Translations under genes and position numbers: made by a program
Notes under the pieces: model-generated
What the model was told of the DNA's origin: nothing
Seen by the model: only the letters and a program-made list of their open reading frames with translations
The model's database searches: none
In this document: positions 12,159-24,048 of the stretch, piece by piece
Layout of the letters: every line of letters begins with the position of its first letter
Numbering within the stretch: the first letter of the stretch is position 1
Source of the DNA: Coprinellus micaceus
Lineage: Eukaryota; Basidiomycota; Agaricomycetes; Agaricales; Psathyrellaceae
Length of the DNA: 64,000 nt
Assembly: GCA_951394405.1 (NCBI GenBank)
Contig: OX596338.1
Coordinates: 1,612,001-1,676,000 of the forward strand
Direction: 5' to 3'

Positions 12159-13315
12159 TCAGCAGATAAGCCTCAAACCCAAGAACAATGGCGTCGTCGA
12201 TGCTGGTCCAAAAAGGGAGACAACGAACAAAAGAGGACCCTTTCGGTTACGCCGGCGTCCATCCATGACACACGTACCGCGCCGGTTATTACCAAATGAC
12301 ACAACTACATGGCGAGCGCCGGTCACATCCACGACCGGAATTGCTGTCTATTGTCGAGTCTCGACGCATTTGCCTGCTCATTCTTTACAACATACTTGGA
12401 ATCCCCACCATAAACTCCTGATCAGCCCAGGTCTCAAACACTTAGATGGATTCGGAGGGCAACGACAAATTTTCAGAGGACAAACGGCGCCCAACCTGCG
12501 AGAGCCGAACCGTACTGCCTAACGTCGTCCAGGGACTTTGCCCAACGAAGTGCCGAACAGTTGGCGGACATATTCGTGTCTCCGCATGTCTCCGGAAAAC
12601 GAACACAATACTATGAACCTTGCTCAGCCAATCCTAGACGCCGTATGTGCATGAAACTCCCAACTCCAACTCCAATTCTGATCGTAAACTTCGCTTCGCT
12701 CTGACTATTGCTTGAAGCTGCTCCCGCGACTGTCTTGATAGATGCTGGACTGGGTAGATATCTTCATTTGGAGGGGTTATTGAACTTTCAGAACCCCGAC
12801 CAGCTTCGAGCTGCGTGTGCCCTCAGAGAGGAACATATCAGGTTTGCACTGATTTGGTCCTAACGGTCCCAACCTGTCGCCGTAACCACTTGTAGCGCCT
12901 TGGAAGGAACAGATACAAAAAACTAACCAAAAACGCACGGTTCGGCGACTTGTCCAGTCGACCTATTTCAAGGAGGACACCCTGCAGACTTCTGCAGACT
13001 TCCCGGAGTCAAAGGGTGGCCACTATCCCATGGCTCCTCCTTTGCGATTTGGTTGATGCGGTGATGCGACGAGCGCTAAATGAGCTATGGGCGCATAGTG
13101 CAGAGCTCCCCGTGATCAAAAGTACGCCGAGGCATGTAAATGCAGCGTTAGGTGAAATGCTGGGTCTAAGTCGGTGGTTGGGACCGACTGGGATGTCTGC
13201 GACTTGAGGGCCCCGCATCTGTGGCATGGAAACCCCGAGTTCCTACGAAACCGGTTTACTATGCACATGAAGCGTGAATACACGAAAGGACAGTAAATAA
13301 CGTCATAAATATGGT
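12159..13315. other. Intergenic region, 1.16 kb, with one doubtful small spliced ORF
   Basis: The upstream region of the STE23-like gene followed by the downstream region of the unknown protein on the minus strand. No repeat, transposon or RNA gene was recognised. The only coding-like signal is the small plus-strand spliced ORF listed separately at 12586-12926. Further open frames to about 13207 did not match anything known. Confidence 0.5.
12586..12926 (+). CDS. Possible small spliced ORF of unknown function
   Basis: An ATG at 12586 opens MSPENEHNTMNLAQPILDA. With a donor GTGCAT and acceptor TTGAAG it joins in frame to an exon reading APATVLIDAGLGRYLHLEG and on to REEHI, then over a second intron (GTTTGC...TTGTAG) to a stop near 12926, giving about 70 residues. 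The residues look protein-like (an amphipathic stretch), but I recognise no family and the first donor is not a strong one. The exon could instead be the start of a longer gene running to about 13207. Low confidence. Confidence 0.2.
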
Positions 13316-16300
13316 CTATGGAGGAGGCAGCGGGTAATGCCAAGCTCTCCGAAGTATCTGCCAAACGACGCCCGCAACATCACTAGCCTTATTATATAAA
13401 TCGTCGAAATCGTCCGGTAAATAGAGCTTGAAGGTTTCGCGGAATGGTTCCAGGTTAAATTGATGATGAGCGGAAGTTGGCTGGGGTGTAGGTGTGAGTG
13501 TTTTGGGGGTGGAAGTAGGTGAGGACGGGGTTAGAACGGAGCGCGGGGGGTTGCGAGTCGTCGTGGGACGTGGTGGGACCTTGGAGGTGGCAGAAGAAGA
13601 TGAAGGCGACGATGAGGGTAAGGAGGAAGACGAAGAGGGGGGTCGCTGCCGGCTTGACGCGCGAACCGTCTCTGTGGACGTAGCATAGACGGTGGCAGTC
13701 TCGTAAACAATGGAAGTGGCCTCCACTGTCACTGTCTCGTACACTGTCGCAGATACGGTAAGGGATGACCACTCAGGATCTGCCGAATTATCGGCAATTC
13801 GGTGCTCGGGTAGGGTAATGTTGACCTGCGGTAGTCTCCCCAAGGTTCTCAGAATCGCAAAGGACGCCAAGGCCAACAGAATCCACGTCAAGGCAAAGTA
13901 TTGCGTGATTTTCCTTCGGCCTGAATCCTTCTTTTCGGCGAAAGTCAGAGTTAGGTGAGGGTAGAACCATGCGTCGGCTGAAAAATGCATTAACCGCCGA
14001 CCCTCAGCAACGGCCTGCTGGTAGGCGAAGTTCGAGGTAGCAGCTTCCAGTTCGTAATCTACCAAATACTGTTAGCATGATGATCATGTCAAGGATGGAA
14101 TGGAAGCTAGACTGACCTTTCACGTCGCAAATCATGACGTCAAACTTGCCGACAGGTAATGAGAATGTCGGTAACAGCACAGGTACGACATTGCCCTTCT
14201 CCTTCCCCCTCCCTTGTGTCGATTCATACCCATTCTCTCTGACAAGATACTCCACACTTACGTGCCCCCCATGAAGTTCTCCCACCCTAAGCTTGACCCA
14301 GCTCACCCAATCCTGCTCACCCATCTTCTCAAAGCCAACCCCGTAAGTGGACATTTCGATCTCCTCTGTCGACACGCTGGATTCCACTTCGACAGGAACA
14401 CCGTCACACGTGGCAGACACGAGCTGGAGTTTCGGTGGTTTCGATCCGTCGCCTTTGGAGCCCGAGTTCGCTATGCCGGCCTCGTGTGCAAACCCAAACT
14501 CCAGCCATTCCGAATCCCTTGTGATAGGCGCGTTCAATTGTAGACTGACGCTATGTACGGTGGGGGTTCCCAAATTCTTGGCTGGAAAGGGGAAGACCTT
14601 CGCCTGCACCACTGAGATAGTCGGCGGAGGGACGTAAGGGACAGCTGGCCCCGCAGGTGTGCGCAACGTGACTGCCTGCGATACCGTCCGAGATGGCGCG
14701 ATGGGGGTGGTAGGCCGGCGCATAGAGGAAAACTCGTCCCTCCTGAACGGATCATGATCCTTCGCTGCAATCCTCGCCCCTTCGTTCCCACATTTTGTGA
14801 AGCCTCCCCTTTGCAAGACGGTTTTCTTGGCTTGCGCGTCGCGTATGTCTCCAGTAGCATGGTAAACATCCACAGCTCCGTGTGGCGTTTCCATCTCGTT
14901 CCTCACCGTCGTTGTCGTGGCTTCCGAGTCCGCAGCCAGGACAGTAAATTTGGGGAGCATCACAAGCCCTTCTGTAAGGCTTTCCGTAGGAGAAGCGGAG
15001 CGCGAAGGGGTACCGCCCATCCGGGAAAGAGGGTTCTTGGGCGTCAAAACAACGGTGCCAGAGATCGTGAATGTGAAGTGGTTCTTTGCTGGCGGCAATA
15101 GGTCGTTCATATTGAGGTGGAGGGTCAATGGCAGTCCCGGAGGATTGGGCGGCTGACCGAGGCTCTGCATGGAGGCAGATATTGAGGGTATAGTGGACAC
15201 AGTCCCCATCGGTGAAGAACTGTGACCATTTGGTGCCAGGGATGAATTAGATCCTTCAAAGGAGTAGTCTCCAATGTTTCCAGCTGGAAGAGGCGCCCGA
15301 AGAAGGGAAGCTGTCGATGAGCTGGAGCTTGACCTAGAAGTTTGGGGCTGAGCGGAAAGGAATCCCTGGGCAGAGCCATTACTGGAAGCTAGATCATCGT
15401 CCTGAGTACCGGATTCAAACGAAGAACCGCGCGAATTATGCTGTTGGGGCACATTCGACGAAGGGCCAACGTCAAACCCTGTAAAGCCGTTACCCCCCTT
15501 CACTTCCCATTGGGAAGAGCCTCCTTCTGACCACGAAACATCACAGCCCTTCGCTTCTAGTCCAATGTCCATCCCCAAAAGAGTGGCCACTCCAGGAAAC
15601 CAGACACCCGAGCAAGAGCCCGTGTAGCTGACATCCATGAGGATTCCCTCTGGGATACCGGACTCGGACCCTCCTCGTTTCCCTCGTATGACACAGGCCA
15701 TTTCACCCTTCACCGTTTTCACACCAACCCTTCTGCGTCCATCGCGTCCTCCACCAGGTACGTTGACAGACTTCGAGGGACGCGCCCAGCGTATTCGGAT
15801 GCGCTCTGCGCTGGGGAACGTTCCCTGGATTCCACACCCATCTGCAAAACCGGCAGTCGACGAGTCGCTGGACTCGTCGTCTGCAAAGTTGCCATAGGAA
15901 TTGTTACGCCCGAGTGAGCGCTTCGAAGTCGTCGCGCGCGTGACATGTGGGTCAGAAGTCAAATCCCAGCTTGAACCTTCGTCTTCCACGGAGGACAATG
16001 AAGCGTAGGAAGCCGAGGTGTTATTGTTGTTTGGTGGGAAGATCTTCAGTTTGATGTGGTTGTGCAAGCACCTCGGAGTCGGAATAGAGAGCTAAGACGC
16101 GTCAGTACTAGTCCAAGTTTTCCACAGCAAACCACGAGACGTACAAGGTAGGGATGGCGAGGAGGTCTTGAGGCGTATGGCACCCACATGTCGATCGCCA
16201 CCATGAACTGCGCGGTATTGCGTTCACCTATTGATGCTCTCCGAGACCTCAGCGGCGTCCGGGGGTATGAATCCTCGTGCTCATGGATGGGGAAGTACTT

Positions 16301-16969
16301 TGGGAGAACGTAGGAGATGTTGTAGCCTGAGACTAGTATCTGCCCTGTATATTGTGGGTCAACTGGGGGGACGGCTTCAGGGTTCTCATGTTTGGAACCG
16401 CGCGTGGAGCTTGGTGTCGATACGTTCGAGGACGCGATATCGAAAGTAGAGTTGAAGGTTTCCTGAGACCGGGCCGGGAGGTTCAAGGCACAAGCGGCTT
16501 TGTGCAGAAGTGGTGACAGTGTCGAGGAAAAGTTGTACGGCACTGAGTTGTTGTCCAGAGGGTGAACTTGAGATGACAGGATCTTGACGTTTTCCTCTAC
16601 GGAATGCTCAGGCATAAGTGATCCTGCTTCGAGGACGAACGTACCTGGGAAGAGCGGTATACTTGCGCTGGGAGTTACCGAGTCTGTTGGGAGTGCAATC
16701 TGCACGGCGGGTTAGCTTAGAACGAGGTTGAAACCATGGTCGCGCACCTTCAGAAACATCTTAATGGTTGCGCCATCTTCTCCAGGTTTCGCCCTCCCCT
16801 CCAAAGCCACTCTGGTCACTATGTTCATCCTCCCGGAGGTACCTGCGGACGTGACTGTGGGCGTATAGTTGCTGTAGCTCGCGAGAGAGCGTGTGTTCGA
16901 CCTCGACGGGGTGACGAGGGCAGGACCCGGACTGGTTGTCCTGTGCCTGGAGGGCGTCGGGATAGGCAT
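13316..16969 (-). CDS. Large single-TM protein of unknown function with Ser/Thr-rich tail
   Basis: Four main exons join in frame (junctions near 16748, 16080 and 14055) to roughly 1,180 residues. I do not recognise a named domain. The N-terminus is Ser/Thr-rich; residues about 50-280 resemble a folded beta-rich region; a low-complexity Ser/Asn/Gly stretch follows; then another beta-like region (with LYLPD-type segments late). Near 13880 is a hydrophobic helix (YFALTWILLALASFAIL) that is the only clear membrane segment, followed by a tail with TVYET/ATSIVYET repeats and a Ser/Pro/Thr run. The layout suggests a membrane protein with a large N-terminal domain and an O-glycosylation-prone tail. 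No signal peptide is apparent. Its start lies 253 bp from the RFA1 stop. Confidence 0.8.
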
Positions 16970-17222
16970 GAGTTCAGATTATCGAGTGTTGTCCGCGGAT
17001 TGTAGGGTGAGGTGGCGCAGGGAGCAAGAGTAACCCAGCGGAAGAGGGCAAGACGGCGCGTCGACAAACGCGTCCCATGATCGCCACCAAACAAGCTACG
17101 TTCCCACACTGACCCAATTCAGGCCACTTCAACCTTTCGGCTTTGACCGAGTCACTTGCATTCACAGTCTCGAGGTGGTTTACAGCAAATATAGTACATG
17201 GCAAGGGGACGAGAGGGTCTGG

Positions 17223-19429
17223 CTAACGAGCCCAGGAAGAATAAAGCAGGTCCTTCAGACGGTTCGCTTCCTCGCGATAGTTGAGGGGGTAGATGCGAGA
17301 GATACCATAGCGAATCCGGGTCTGTTCGTTGAACGTATCTTGCTTGGCACGGCAAGAGAAGTTGTAGGTGCTGCACATAGCCTTGTGAATGACGAGGTTG
17401 AACTGGTCTTCGTCACGGTCCTATCGAAACTGATTAGTCAAACAAGATATGCCGCATACGTCAGGAACACTTGCCTTAATTTCGAGCAGCTCGTTCGCGG
17501 TCATGCCAAAGACAGTGGTTCCGACATCATTGAAGCCTTGGAGCCAGGCCTGACCAGAATAGTCCGCCACTGACATCGACATGATATATCTAAAAAGAGA
17601 GAGGTTATCAGCCATGGTGAATGGGACATGTGGGATGCGAGGGCTGTCATACCGATGTTCCGGACCTTCAAACGACTTGTCACACTTTTCACATCTCCAG
17701 ACACCACCAATCTCCGTCACCTTCTTGTTGCACTGCGCAGTAGGGCAAGCAGGATAGGAAAGATTGTCCGACTTGATGTGCATGATAGTAGCACGGGTGG
17801 AAAAGTACTCAGGACGATCAGGCATCCCAAACCCAGCCTGCTTGACATCGTCCAAGCTTTTCAACTCATCGTGTCGGAATCCTACGGAGGTGGTAGGATT
17901 GAGGTTGGAGTGGGCGTGGAAATTGGTTTGGGCCCCCTGAGAGTCGTACCAGCCTCGCAAATCAAAGCATTCCGGAATGTCCGGGTTGACCTGCATGGTG
18001 CTTGTGCTAACCATGGAGAGAGAACGCCCTGGGGAGAAATGTAAGACCAGCGAAAGAGATCATCTCGACGAGTCTAACCTCCAAAGTCTCCCACTCGCAC
18101 ACCCTTGAAAGCGATAACAACATTCTCCTCGGCATTGTACTGCTCTGCCTGCTTCCCCCACAGCGTTAAGCGAACCGAGAAACTGGATTTGTCGACCAAG
18201 GTCAATTCACGCTTGGGAATCTAGACACCCGATTAGCGGAAGCTCGATCGAATTCGGCAACTCTCGACTTGCCTCGCGTTGTGTGGCCTTGGATGTGATG
18301 TGGGACAAGGGAGATGCATCCTTCACGACCCCGATAACATCTTGACCAAGATTAGTAACGAAAACACTAAATTGCACAGCACCATCTTACCGCATGTCGA
18401 GTCTTTTTGGACTTCCAAGAGACCTGCCAAAGGCACGAAGTTGTACTTCATGACAGGGAGACCAGCCGTATCATGGCACTGTAAATGGCTTAAGGTCCGG
18501 TCCACGACACAAACCTGAGGGCGATACACACCTCCTCAATCTCGGTTCCTTTCTCCAAACCGAGCTCATAGTCGTTGCTCAGGTTGGAGAATTTCTTCTT
18601 CGCCAAGTTTACCCTTGCCTTTGAAACGTAGTACACCTTTCCCTCCTGCAGCTGAGGGTACAGTTCGTCTGCAATCATATTGAACGCGGTCGCCCTGATC
18701 TCGCCCGTTTCGTCCATGAAGGTAACATTGAAGAGCTTGCCTTCACCGCGCTGGTTGGACCATGTCTTCATGTCCGACTTTTGGGTAACACGCGCCTTGA
18801 TCGTCCAGTTGTTTTGGTAAGGACTGAGACCCTCGATGGGATAGACAGATGTACGCCCACGCTGGGTGGGAGCGGGCGCGCGGGAAGGGGCGGGGGCAGC
18901 CTGTGCCGGCGCGGCCGAGCTTTGACCCACAGGCGCCGGAGTTGGCTTGGAGGCAACGTCGGCTGGTCCAGGAGTCTCACTCGCCACACTGTTGGAATCG
19001 AGCTGGACTGGCTGGCCAATCTTGTCGGGGGCCAAGCCGACGACGCGGAGGGAGAGCACGATGATCAACCTAGGGGCCGCGGTGAGCCAGCATCCAAGAC
19101 AAGGAGTAACTCGAAAGCGCGCACTTCTTGCCCTGGACAGTATTACACGTGGACTTTTCAATAACGGCGACAGTGTTCCTTGCGATGGTCTGGTCATTGA
19201 CCAGAGGGTTCAGCTGAGTCGCGAGCATGGCCTGGATGAAATGGGTGCCATCTGAAACGATGATTCGGTAGCGCTCGAGAGGGCCACCGTTGGCCCCGGT
19301 GCTGTTGACCTTCTTGATTGAAAGGAACTGGATGGTGTGGGGGGCATCGTAGACGGCATCGTCTGCCTGGGGCGCGGTCTGGAGGCGCTTGCAGCTGCCG
19401 GAGGAGAGTTGGAAGTCGGTCGTGCTCAT
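17223..19429 (-). CDS. RFA1: Replication protein A large subunit (RFA1/RPA70)
   Basis: The single-stranded-DNA-binding subunit used in replication, repair and recombination. Residues 1 to about 120 form the RPA-N OB fold ([30 protein letters not shown]). A Pro/Ala-rich linker follows, then DBD-A starting [20 protein letters not shown] near 18830 with the usual [11 protein letters not shown] strand, DBD-B, and DBD-C with the zinc site CPTAQCNKK...CEKC near 17690-17740. The C-terminus ends [16 protein letters not shown] at 17223. The length after removing introns is about 600 residues, the normal family size. The start ATG at 19429 opens [11 protein letters not shown]. Only 165 bp separate it from the IDO stop, so its promoter overlaps the end of IDO. 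Confidence 0.97.
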
Positions 19430-19511
19430 GGTTGGTGGACAACCGCGACGCGACGTGACACAACGCGCTTTTGTGTCACGCTGACAAACGACTACAAATT
19501 AACATTGACCC

Positions 19512-19627
19512 ACGCGTCCAATTATGAAGCTATCCTAGTACCAAAACGTGATTACACTATTACTATTCTAATTAAATCCCTCATCAGTCCGCCCTCAGAC
19601 ACGCGTTTTCAGCATCGCACGACGCGT
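19512..19627. promoter_or_regulatory. Three MCB (ACGCGT) boxes upstream of RFA1, two of them inside the 3' end of IDO
   Basis: Perfect ACGCGT at 19512-19517, 19601-19606 and 19622-19627, about 83, 172 and 193 bp upstream of the RFA1 start codon. A near match (ACGCGA) is at 19448-19453. The two distal boxes fall in the last codons of IDO. RFA genes are known MBF/MCB targets in budding yeast; function here is inferred. Confidence 0.5.
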
Positions 19628-21080
19628 CGCGTCTCGGCCTGCCTTCAGCAGCAAAGACAGCTCGTTGCCTCCCGTCCCCCGCACTGGTCCGTTCCCTGCC
19701 ACCCGGTTTGCCTGCAGACGGTCCAGCATCGCGGCGACAGGACATCCTCCCTTGGATCCAGGTATCGACCGCGACATGGTCACAATATACAGACATGCAA
19801 TCCGCATGTGCGAGTCGCGCAATCCCTTGAGCGCATGCACCGCCGTGTCATAGGGATCCCGCAGCGCCGGGGTCGAAAGCGCAAGCTCGCGGATCGATCG
19901 CGACACCGTGAGGAGGTCAAGGTATTCGCGGTGCTTGCCTGGCATGTATCGCCGCATCCTGTCCATGAAGCCGTGGTCGGCGCGTTTATTCCCCGGCGAC
20001 GGAGCTGGGTATCGCCGTTGCTCAAGCTTGTGATCGATGTCCAGGAAGATGTCCAGGGCGTGCATGATGCTGCTTTGGCCTGCTGAGGGACCGCTGAGAT
20101 CGAGGTCCTCAGTGTTCTCGACACCCTCATATATCCAGCCTGGTCCATCTGGTCCCTTCGCGTCGCTCCCTTCGAACCACGGACGGATGTCCCAGTAGAA
20201 TACGTGGGGGTCGCAGGTCGACCGCACGGAGGCGATGACCTCCTTGATATCCTCGATCACTCCCGCCAAACGAGTGAGGTCTCTTGAAAGCTTGGAGATA
20301 GAGGTGATGTCGGCGAGGTTGGGGAGGTGGTTGAAATCGTCGATTATTCGGAGGATCTCGACTCCGCGCAATTCGGCCAGTGCGGACGCATGATAGAAAT
20401 TTTTCTCGTCGTCCGTTCCTGAAAATGTATTGACGAACCGAATGTTTTCTGGCGTCAGGGGTAGTCCTGGACGCGTCAGCTCCCAGTTCCATAGCACGGT
20501 ATCGGCGAACGTGAGGACGGGTGCCAAGCCTAAATGGCGAGAGACCTCCATCAACGGAACGGCCAGTGTTCGCGGCACCCGTATGGGTTCCTCGCTTTCT
20601 GAAGGGGGGATCGAGTGGACATAGAAGCTCACGAGCCATGCCAACACCAGGTGGGCTCTCTGTGCTCGTCGCAGGTCGGAGTGGAGAGACTCCGTGCTCA
20701 GGACGGGCCACTATCGGAGGCGTCAGAACGGAAAAGAAATGCACACGCTTCACAGTGGTACTCACAGCATCGATTCTGGACCTCCACTCATACCCGTAAG
20801 GGCGCTTCTCCAGTGCCTCGTCCGACTCGTCCTCACCCAAGCTGAGATTTCCGTTGGCGTCGCATAACGCGTCTTCCCAAATCCTGAAGCTCAGGGGCAG
20901 CTTCGGAAGGGGTTCCGAAGGGAAGAAGCCGGTCTTCGGATGAATGTCGTATGCGGTTGGGGGTCGGCGTTGGGCAAGGTGTTTGCGAACATGGACCTTG
21001 GAGCGAAGGATGGAGAGAGCAAGCTTGAGGAAGTGACTGAAGAAGAGGGGCGGGGATGGGAGGAGGCTGAACACGTCCAT
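19595..21080 (-). CDS. Indoleamine 2,3-dioxygenase (IDO)
   Basis: Two exons (21080-20766, 20710-19595) give 476 residues, the fungal IDO size. The second exon carries the family signatures in order: SAGQSSIMHALDIFL, RMRRYMPGKHREYL (the His is the likely proximal haem ligand), the SIRELAL block, and the C-terminal GTGGNELSLLLK. IDO opens the indole ring of tryptophan to N-formylkynurenine, the first step toward NAD in fungi and toward kynurenine pools. The N-terminal exon has a short hydrophobic leader, then the variable small domain (DIHPKTGFFPSEPLPKLP). It could be one of several IDO paralogues (alpha, beta or gamma type); the sequence alone does not settle which. Confidence 0.95.
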
Positions 21081-22039
21081 ATGTGAGGCACGCGGGGTAT
21101 GACCAGGCAGGGGAGAATCTGGGGGGGCGAGGATGGGATTGCAAACATTCTTATGTTAGTCTCTTATAGAGAGAGATCTGTGGCTTTGCCACACAAGCAT
21201 CGCCGATTCGTCGTAAACTATATTCGGCTCACTGCACTTAGAGCACCCTCAATGCGGTACGCCAAAGGGGTAAGGTTCGCTAGCTTGCTCCGCCCAGTGA
21301 TCATGATTGATTCCTTCAGTCAAATCGAGATTCAAGTCAGCAAATGAATGCAGAGGACCCTGACGACCAAAGTTAGTGGGGACAGAGGCCATTGCATATT
21401 TGGGGAATCTGCCTTGGCTCCTTGGCTCAGACCTTCCGGATCACCGTTGAATGAGGCCCCGGGCAGACAGGCAGCCTCAGGCCGACGATTGAGGGGTCAA
21501 TTCGAAAGTCGATGAACTCACGAGGGGTCAATCAAGAAGGGGTAGCATTCTGAAGGCACTCAAAATTTGGGAGAGATCAGGAACTGGTCAGGCCGGTCAG
21601 GGTGTGTAGCGGAAATCTGAGATATCTCATTATGGGGATTTTTTTTGGCTGCAATCTAATTTATTGAAGTCATCTAAGCTTTCCCTGACTAGCCCTTATT
21701 TATTCAGGCACAACAGCGCGCTGATAGAGGCCGATATGGATGCACATTTTCCCCCCACACCGTGACCCAGCCACCCCACGAAACACTCGGAATGACGACT
21801 CTGAAGACTGGTAGCATGTTGGGAAAACGACTTGTCCGATTCCGGACTGTATATCTATATAGTAACTGCACTAACGTACTGGAGATCCATTCCAGTCATC
21901 GCCCGCAAGGTCCACGTTTTGATTCCTGATATCATGGGGACGGAGCTACGTGACATACGGCGCTTGCGCACTGCGGATTTGGATGAGCGTCGAAATGTTT
22001 TCGCTCGGGGTTAGTAGACTAAAACGGAATCATCTCCTC
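21081..22039. other. Intergenic region, 0.96 kb
   Basis: Upstream of IDO and downstream of HIBCH. It contains an A/T-rich patch with an 8-T run near 21645 and two short copies of GAGGGGTCAAT about 40 bp apart (21490-21535). No gene, RNA or transposon recognised. Confidence 0.5.
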
Positions 22040-23918
22040 CTAGTTATGAATCCACTTCAGCCAAACGAAGTTACCATCTGCGTTGTCGACGAGCGTACAC
22101 CTCCGCTGGAGTACCTCCTGAACCTTCTCCCGAACACCCTGCTTTCCGGGCCGCAATCCTTCGAAGAGTGCGATGATCTCTTCGGCGGTCGCTCCCATAT
22201 CACCAGCATTAGCATGTGACCCCATGACTGCCGAACCAATCTCCTCTTCCGTTGGGAGAGCATAGTCAAAGTATCTAGACGCGCTAGGGACTTGGAGGGT
22301 GTCAGGGATGTCGAGCTGATAGGTTGAGGAAGGATCAAAGAATTTTTCGACAGTCTCCTTCGACACCTCCGACACCGTCGAAGGGGACCATTCCGGCCTG
22401 CCTGGTTGTTTGGAGACGAGAACCTTGTCGACACCTTGCTGGAAATCAGAAGTGACCTCGCCCTGCAACATTCGATGGTATCAGCATCATGTATCAAGGG
22501 CGAAACGGGAGAACCTTACACAGAATGCTGCAGCAACATTGAGCTCGAGATTCAGCGCTTCACGAAGCTGGAGCTTCTTGCCCTTCCGGATGGCAGCCAA
22601 TGATACCTTCAGACTTGTCGGACTTCTCTCATTCAACTGATGTAGAGTGCTTGATGCCCATGCCTTGATTGATTCGTCTTCGTGACCCGTCAATTGCTCA
22701 AGGTCTGTGAAAATAGATTCGACTTCGTTATGGCGGAATACACTGTCGATCGCGGAGCGCCTGGCACCAATCAAAGTCGTTCTCGTTTCATCTTCACTGC
22801 TTTCGGATGAAAATTCTTCGATGGTACCGTTGATCACCGAGAGAGACGGCTTATCCAGCTCCGCTAAGCGCTGAAGGAGGGGAGGCACTCTCCGTGAGGG
22901 AATGTAGTGCGTGGCAAGGCCATGCTCGCTGTTCCCGGGGTAAGCAAGTTACAACAAGCAACGCAGGAGGCGAACCTACAAAACAGCCCGACCTTTCAAA
23001 ACGTCACCAGTAAGGGCTAGGTAGGTCCCGACCTCTCCGTCCAGCCGGGACAGATAATAACTTCCGCCCACATCCGGAAAGTAGCCGATTTTCGTCTCTG
23101 GCATGGCAAAGACGGTCTTTTCGGTCGCAACTCTGAAGGGCGCGCCAGAAGCCAGGCCAACTCCACCCCCCACTACACGAAGAATGAGCTTTGCTGTATA
23201 AAGTCAGTGAAAATACGAACGCACTGGTGATGCCGTCGAGGATGGCAACGTAAGGCTTCTCGAGTGCGGCAAGAATGTAGTCCATTTCAAATCTGGAGGT
23301 GAAGTGTCATTCCAAGTGACGCCATGTGGGGAGAGAGAACCCACTCTTGTTTGAAGTATTCGATGGCTCGTGGGCGCGTCTCGTCATTGGCAGCGTTCGT
23401 CACAACAGCTTTCGGGAGAAGCGGTTTGCAAGACACGTTGAGAAACGATGGACGAAGCCAGAAGCTTGAAATACACGACATACCTGCAACATCTCCACCA
23501 GCGCAAAACGCACGGCCATTACCCGTACCAACAATCGTTCCAGTTAGCTCAGACTTATTCCATTCCTAAATTTCCAGGAGAGAGTAGTGAATACAGAGGA
23601 ACCGAACGGAGGTAACTGTGTGTCTTCACCTCGATTTTGGGGCGAAGCGACTCGAGCATGCTCGAGTCGAGCGCATTCAGTTTTGCCGGCCTATTGAGGA
23701 TGTATCGGCGGAGGCTGTTATTGGATTCGAAGAGCACAGACTCCTACAACCATGGTCCGAAAACGGGGGTCAGATGTTTGAATGACGCGAAGGGAGAAGC
23801 CACTGACCTCCACTGAAGCGACCGAGGTCGACATGAGGTGTTGACCAATGGCTCTGGTACGTTGTGCAGCGACGGAGGAAGTCTTTCTCGACATTCCCCT
23901 CACTAAAAGCCTGAGCAT
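22040..23918 (-). CDS. 3-hydroxyisobutyryl-CoA hydrolase, mitochondrial (crotonase family)
   Basis: A crotonase-fold hydrolase of valine catabolism that releases 3-hydroxyisobutyrate from its CoA ester. After a basic leader ([15 protein letters not shown], a likely mitochondrial presequence) come [25 protein letters not shown] across an intron, then [42 protein letters not shown] and [11 protein letters not shown], all diagnostic of HIBCH (Ehd3 in yeast). The rest is the HIBCH-specific C-terminal half ending WLKWIHN. The frame is open further upstream but that start would be a GTG (23990), so I use the ATG at 23918. It diverges from TBCE across 130 bp. Confidence 0.95.
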
Positions 23919-24010
23919 GGCCGGAGAGCTGAGGAAACGTTGCGCTGTTGGCAACGTCGGGTGCTGAGAGGACGCGACCAACGCCGGCACGGAGTTTTCT
24001 GACCCGCGCG

Positions 24011-24021
24011 TTAGGGTTAGG
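24011..24021 (+). promoter_or_regulatory. Telobox (TTAGGGTTAGG) in the HIBCH/TBCE divergent promoter
   Basis: TTAGGGTTAGG lies 27 bp before the TBCE start codon and 92 bp before that of HIBCH. TTAGGG is the telomere unit of most fungi, and promoter teloboxes are bound by Tbf1/Teb1-type Myb proteins in yeasts. Binding here is inference. Confidence 0.45.
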
Positions 24022-24048
24022 TGTTCCTGCCTTTCTTATACCACAACC

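Noticed and set aside
19337..20086. 249-codon plus-strand open frame across RFA1 start and IDO
   Set aside because: Antisense to two confidently spliced genes; its residues show no family and reflect high GC in the opposite frame.
20865..20880. A further ACGCGT in IDO, and single copies elsewhere
   Set aside because: Single hexamers within coding sequence occur at the rate expected by chance in this GC content; only the clusters are reported.
17000..21080. IDO, aminotransferase and arginase as a nitrogen or tryptophan cluster
   Set aside because: They are 28-30 kb apart with unrelated genes between; no shared promoter motif seen.
23919..23990. Upstream start for HIBCH at 23990 (VPALVASS...)
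   Set aside because: The codon is GTG, not ATG; the ATG at 23918 gives a good presequence.
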